From positions 1-13,600 of the forward strand of contig DASZYR010000168.1 of assembly GCA_035545255.1 (NCBI GenBank): a DNA stretch of 13,600 nt, given 5' to 3'. Both the position numbers and the translations under genes were made by a program. This DNA is from Dokdonella_A sp035545255 (lineage in GTDB: Bacteria > Pseudomonadota > Gammaproteobacteria > Xanthomonadales > Rhodanobacteraceae). A model generated the notes under the pieces. The model was not told the origin of the DNA. It saw only the letters and a list, made by a program, of their open reading frames with translations, and searched no databases. This document shows, piece after piece, positions 12,259-13,600 of the stretch; positions within the stretch are counted from its first letter, which is position 1; every line of letters starts with the position of its first letter.

Positions 12259-13056
12259 TCACGCCGTGCGGTGCAGGATCACTTCGAGCACGAATTTCGA
12301 CCCGAAGAACGCGAGCAGCAGGATCGCCATGCCGGCGAGCGTCAGCCGAACCGCGCTTCGCCCGCGCCAGCCCCAGCGCCAGCGGCCGAACAGCAGCACG
12401 CCGAACACGATCCACGCGGCGATCGAGAGCACGGTCTTGTGCACGAGATGCTGGGCGAAGAGGTTGTCGACGAACAACATGCCCGACAGCAATGTCAGCG
12501 TCAGCAGCACGAACCCGGCGCCGATCAGGCGGAACATCAGCGATTCGGTCAGCGTCAGCGGCGGCAGCGCGCGGATCAGTCCCGAGTCGAACCGGTGATT
12601 GCGCAGCGCGCGCTCCTGCAGCGCGAGCAGGATCGCGAGCAGCGCGGCGATGCTGAGCAGCCCGTAGGCCAGCAGCGCGAATGCGACATGCAGCTGGATC
12701 TGCCATTCGATCGGCAGCGGCGCCGTCGCCGGCGCGAGCCAGGTATCCACGGCGAGCAGCAGCGCCGCGAGCGGAAACACGATGACGCCGAGGCCCGCGA
12801 CAGGACGAAACAGGTTGACGAGCAGCGTCATGGCCGCGACGACGAGACCGACCAGCGAGAGCGCGGCGAAGAAGTGCAGATTGACGCCGCCGTGATGCAG
12901 GCCGAGCGTGATCATGAAGTGCAGCGCGACCGCTGCAGCAGCGATGCCGAGCGCGATCGCTCTCGGCGGTGCCGCGCGGCCGACCAGCGGCAGCGCGAGA
13001 CAGGTCGTCGAAACGACGTAGGCGACGATCGCGAGCAGGACGGACCAGCCGGGCAT
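12259..13056 (-). CDS. CcsA/YpjD-like cytochrome c assembly membrane protein
   Basis: An inner-membrane protein of 265 residues with about eight hydrophobic helices (near 5-23, 33-51, 62-82, 87-103, 122-146, 175-197, 207-224, 237-257). The pattern IEWQIQLHVAFALLAYGLLSIAALLAILLALQERALR, then SLMFRLIGAGFVLLTLTLLSG and HLVHKTVLSIAAWIVFGVLLFGR, is that of the CcsA/CcmC-related YpjD group. His123, His203 and His206 are possible haem-associated residues. A role in haem handling or cytochrome c biogenesis is only inferred from the family. The gene is commonly found beside and divergent from ffh, as here. The start is the ATG at 13056; the DUF488 gene follows directly. Confidence 0.88.
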   Translation of the reverse strand: MPGWSVLLAIVAYVVSTTCLALPLVGRAAPPRAIALGIAAAAVALHFMITLGLHHGGVNLHFFAALSLVGLVVAAMTLLVNLFRPVAGLGVIVFPLAALLLAVDTWLAPATAPLPIEWQIQLHVAFALLAYGLLSIAALLAILLALQERALRNHRFDSGLIRALPPLTLTESLMFRLIGAGFVLLTLTLLSGMLFVDNLFAQHLVHKTVLSIAAWIVFGVLLFGRWRWGWRGRSAVRLTLAGMAILLLAFFGSKFVLEVILHRTA

Positions 13057-13255
13057 GCGGCTAGTGTCGCACGGCGGTTTGCGGGCGTGAACCGAGCATC
13101 GAGCGAAGCCCGCGGCGGCCGAAACCGCTTTCGCCGCGTCACGCGCTGCGGGAGCGGGCTTCGGACGCTCGGGACTTGCAGAGATTTCAGGTGGCGAAGG
13201 TGCGCAAGTCGCCGCTGATATACTTGGCGTGTCTTTTGTCTGCGGTCGTTTCCCG
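13057..13255. promoter_or_regulatory. Divergent ccsA-like/ffh intergenic region with inverted repeats and a candidate ffh -10
   Basis: A perfect 10-bp inverted repeat, CGAAGCCCGC (13104-13113) and GCGGGCTTCG (13154-13163), encloses a smaller hairpin, GCGGC-c-GAAA/TTTCGCCGC (13115-13137). TATACT (13219-13224) is a good -10 for ffh and gives a leader of about 25 nt; no clear -35 is seen. There is no obvious Shine-Dalgarno before ffh. Confidence 0.4.
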
Positions 13256-13600
13256 ATGTTCGAATCCTTGAGCGAACGCCTGTCCGCCACCGTCCAGCGC
13301 CTGCGCGGACGCGGGCGCCTGACCGAGGCGAACATCCGCGAATCGCTGCGCGAAGTCCGCATCGCGCTGCTCGAGGCCGATGTCGCGCTGCCGGTCGTGC
13401 AGGCGCTGATCCAGCGCGTGCAGGTCAAGGCGCTGGGCCAGGAAGTGCTGAAGAGCCTGACGCCGGGCCAGGCGCTCGTGAAGGTCGTGCGCGACGAGCT
13501 CACGGCTGTCATGGGCACGCAGAACAGCGATCTCAATCTCGCGGCCGCGCCGCCGGCCGTCGTGTTGATGGCGGGCCTGCAGGGCGCCGGCAAGACGACG
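13256..13600 (+). CDS. ffh: Signal recognition particle protein Ffh (SRP54), 5' part, cut by window end
   Basis: GTPase of the signal recognition particle, which binds 4.5S RNA and delivers nascent membrane proteins to FtsY. The first 115 residues are visible: the N domain MFESLSERLSATVQRLRGRGRLTEANIRESLREVRIALLEADVALPVVQ, then LGQEVLKSLTPGQALVKVVRDELTAVMG, and the start of the G domain PPAVVLMAGLQGAGKTT, where the P-loop is reached at the window edge. The ATG at 13256 gives the standard MFESLSERL start. It is divergent from the ccsA-like gene. Confidence 0.96.
   Translation, partial: MFESLSERLSATVQRLRGRGRLTEANIRESLREVRIALLEADVALPVVQALIQRVQVKALGQEVLKSLTPGQALVKVVRDELTAVMGTQNSDLNLAAAPPAVVLMAGLQGAGKTT

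Noticed and set aside
13057..13255. 4.5S RNA (ffs) gene next to ffh
   Set aside because: No GGAAGGAAGCAGCC-type core is present in the gap; the hairpins there are unrelated.

Overview
The window is GC-rich chromosomal DNA from a gammaproteobacterium, most likely of the Xanthomonadales group. That placement is inference. It rests on the order rpsF-rpsR-rplI-dnaB-alr-radA (no priB), on a ccsA-like gene divergent from ffh, and on short palindromic intergenic repeats of kinds common in Xanthomonas and Pseudomonas relatives (the GTAGGAGCGGCTTTAGCCGCGA type, the GTCATCCCGGCGAAAGCCGGGATCC type and GGGAATC heptamers). Nearly all of the sequence is coding; the largest gap is about 250 bp.

Minus-strand block, 1-3911: asnS is followed by a small two-helix membrane protein and an acidic 100-residue protein that overlap by 4 bp. 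Then come an atypical SDR protein that lacks the YxxxK catalytic pair and an aldehyde dehydrogenase of the 2-aminomuconate-semialdehyde (ALDH8) type that runs off the left edge. Palindromic repeats separate the last three genes, and in two places a repeat touches or abuts a stop codon. The ALDH type suggests that the catabolic genes at the left edge belong to a kynurenine/3-hydroxyanthranilate route, but the rest of that locus is outside the window.

Plus-strand block, 4034-8577: an IscA-type Fe-S carrier and a three-helix membrane protein of unknown role come first, then the ribosomal operon rpsF-rpsR-rplI. This operon has a recognisable promoter and a structured leader, and a palindromic repeat has entered it between rpsR and rplI. 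A perfect 13-bp hairpin ends it and faces a small minus-strand membrane protein. The replicative helicase gene dnaB follows, preceded by an unusual cluster of DnaA-box-like 9-mers mostly spaced at 21 bp.

Plus-strand block, 8584-11832: a mirrored array of heptamers separates dnaB from alr (alanine racemase). A Phd/YefM-PIN (VapC-type) toxin-antitoxin pair is wedged between alr and radA, with only 4 bp separating toxin stop and radA start. Right end: a DUF488 protein with a histone-H1-like basic tail overlaps the radA 3' end convergently. It forms an operon with a CcsA/YpjD-like membrane protein, and the divergent ffh (SRP54) is cut by the window edge in its P-loop.

The region is mainly housekeeping. 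I see no large undescribed system. The most interesting signals are the DnaA-box/iteron-like array before dnaB, the several repeat families at gene ends, and the inserted toxin-antitoxin pair.
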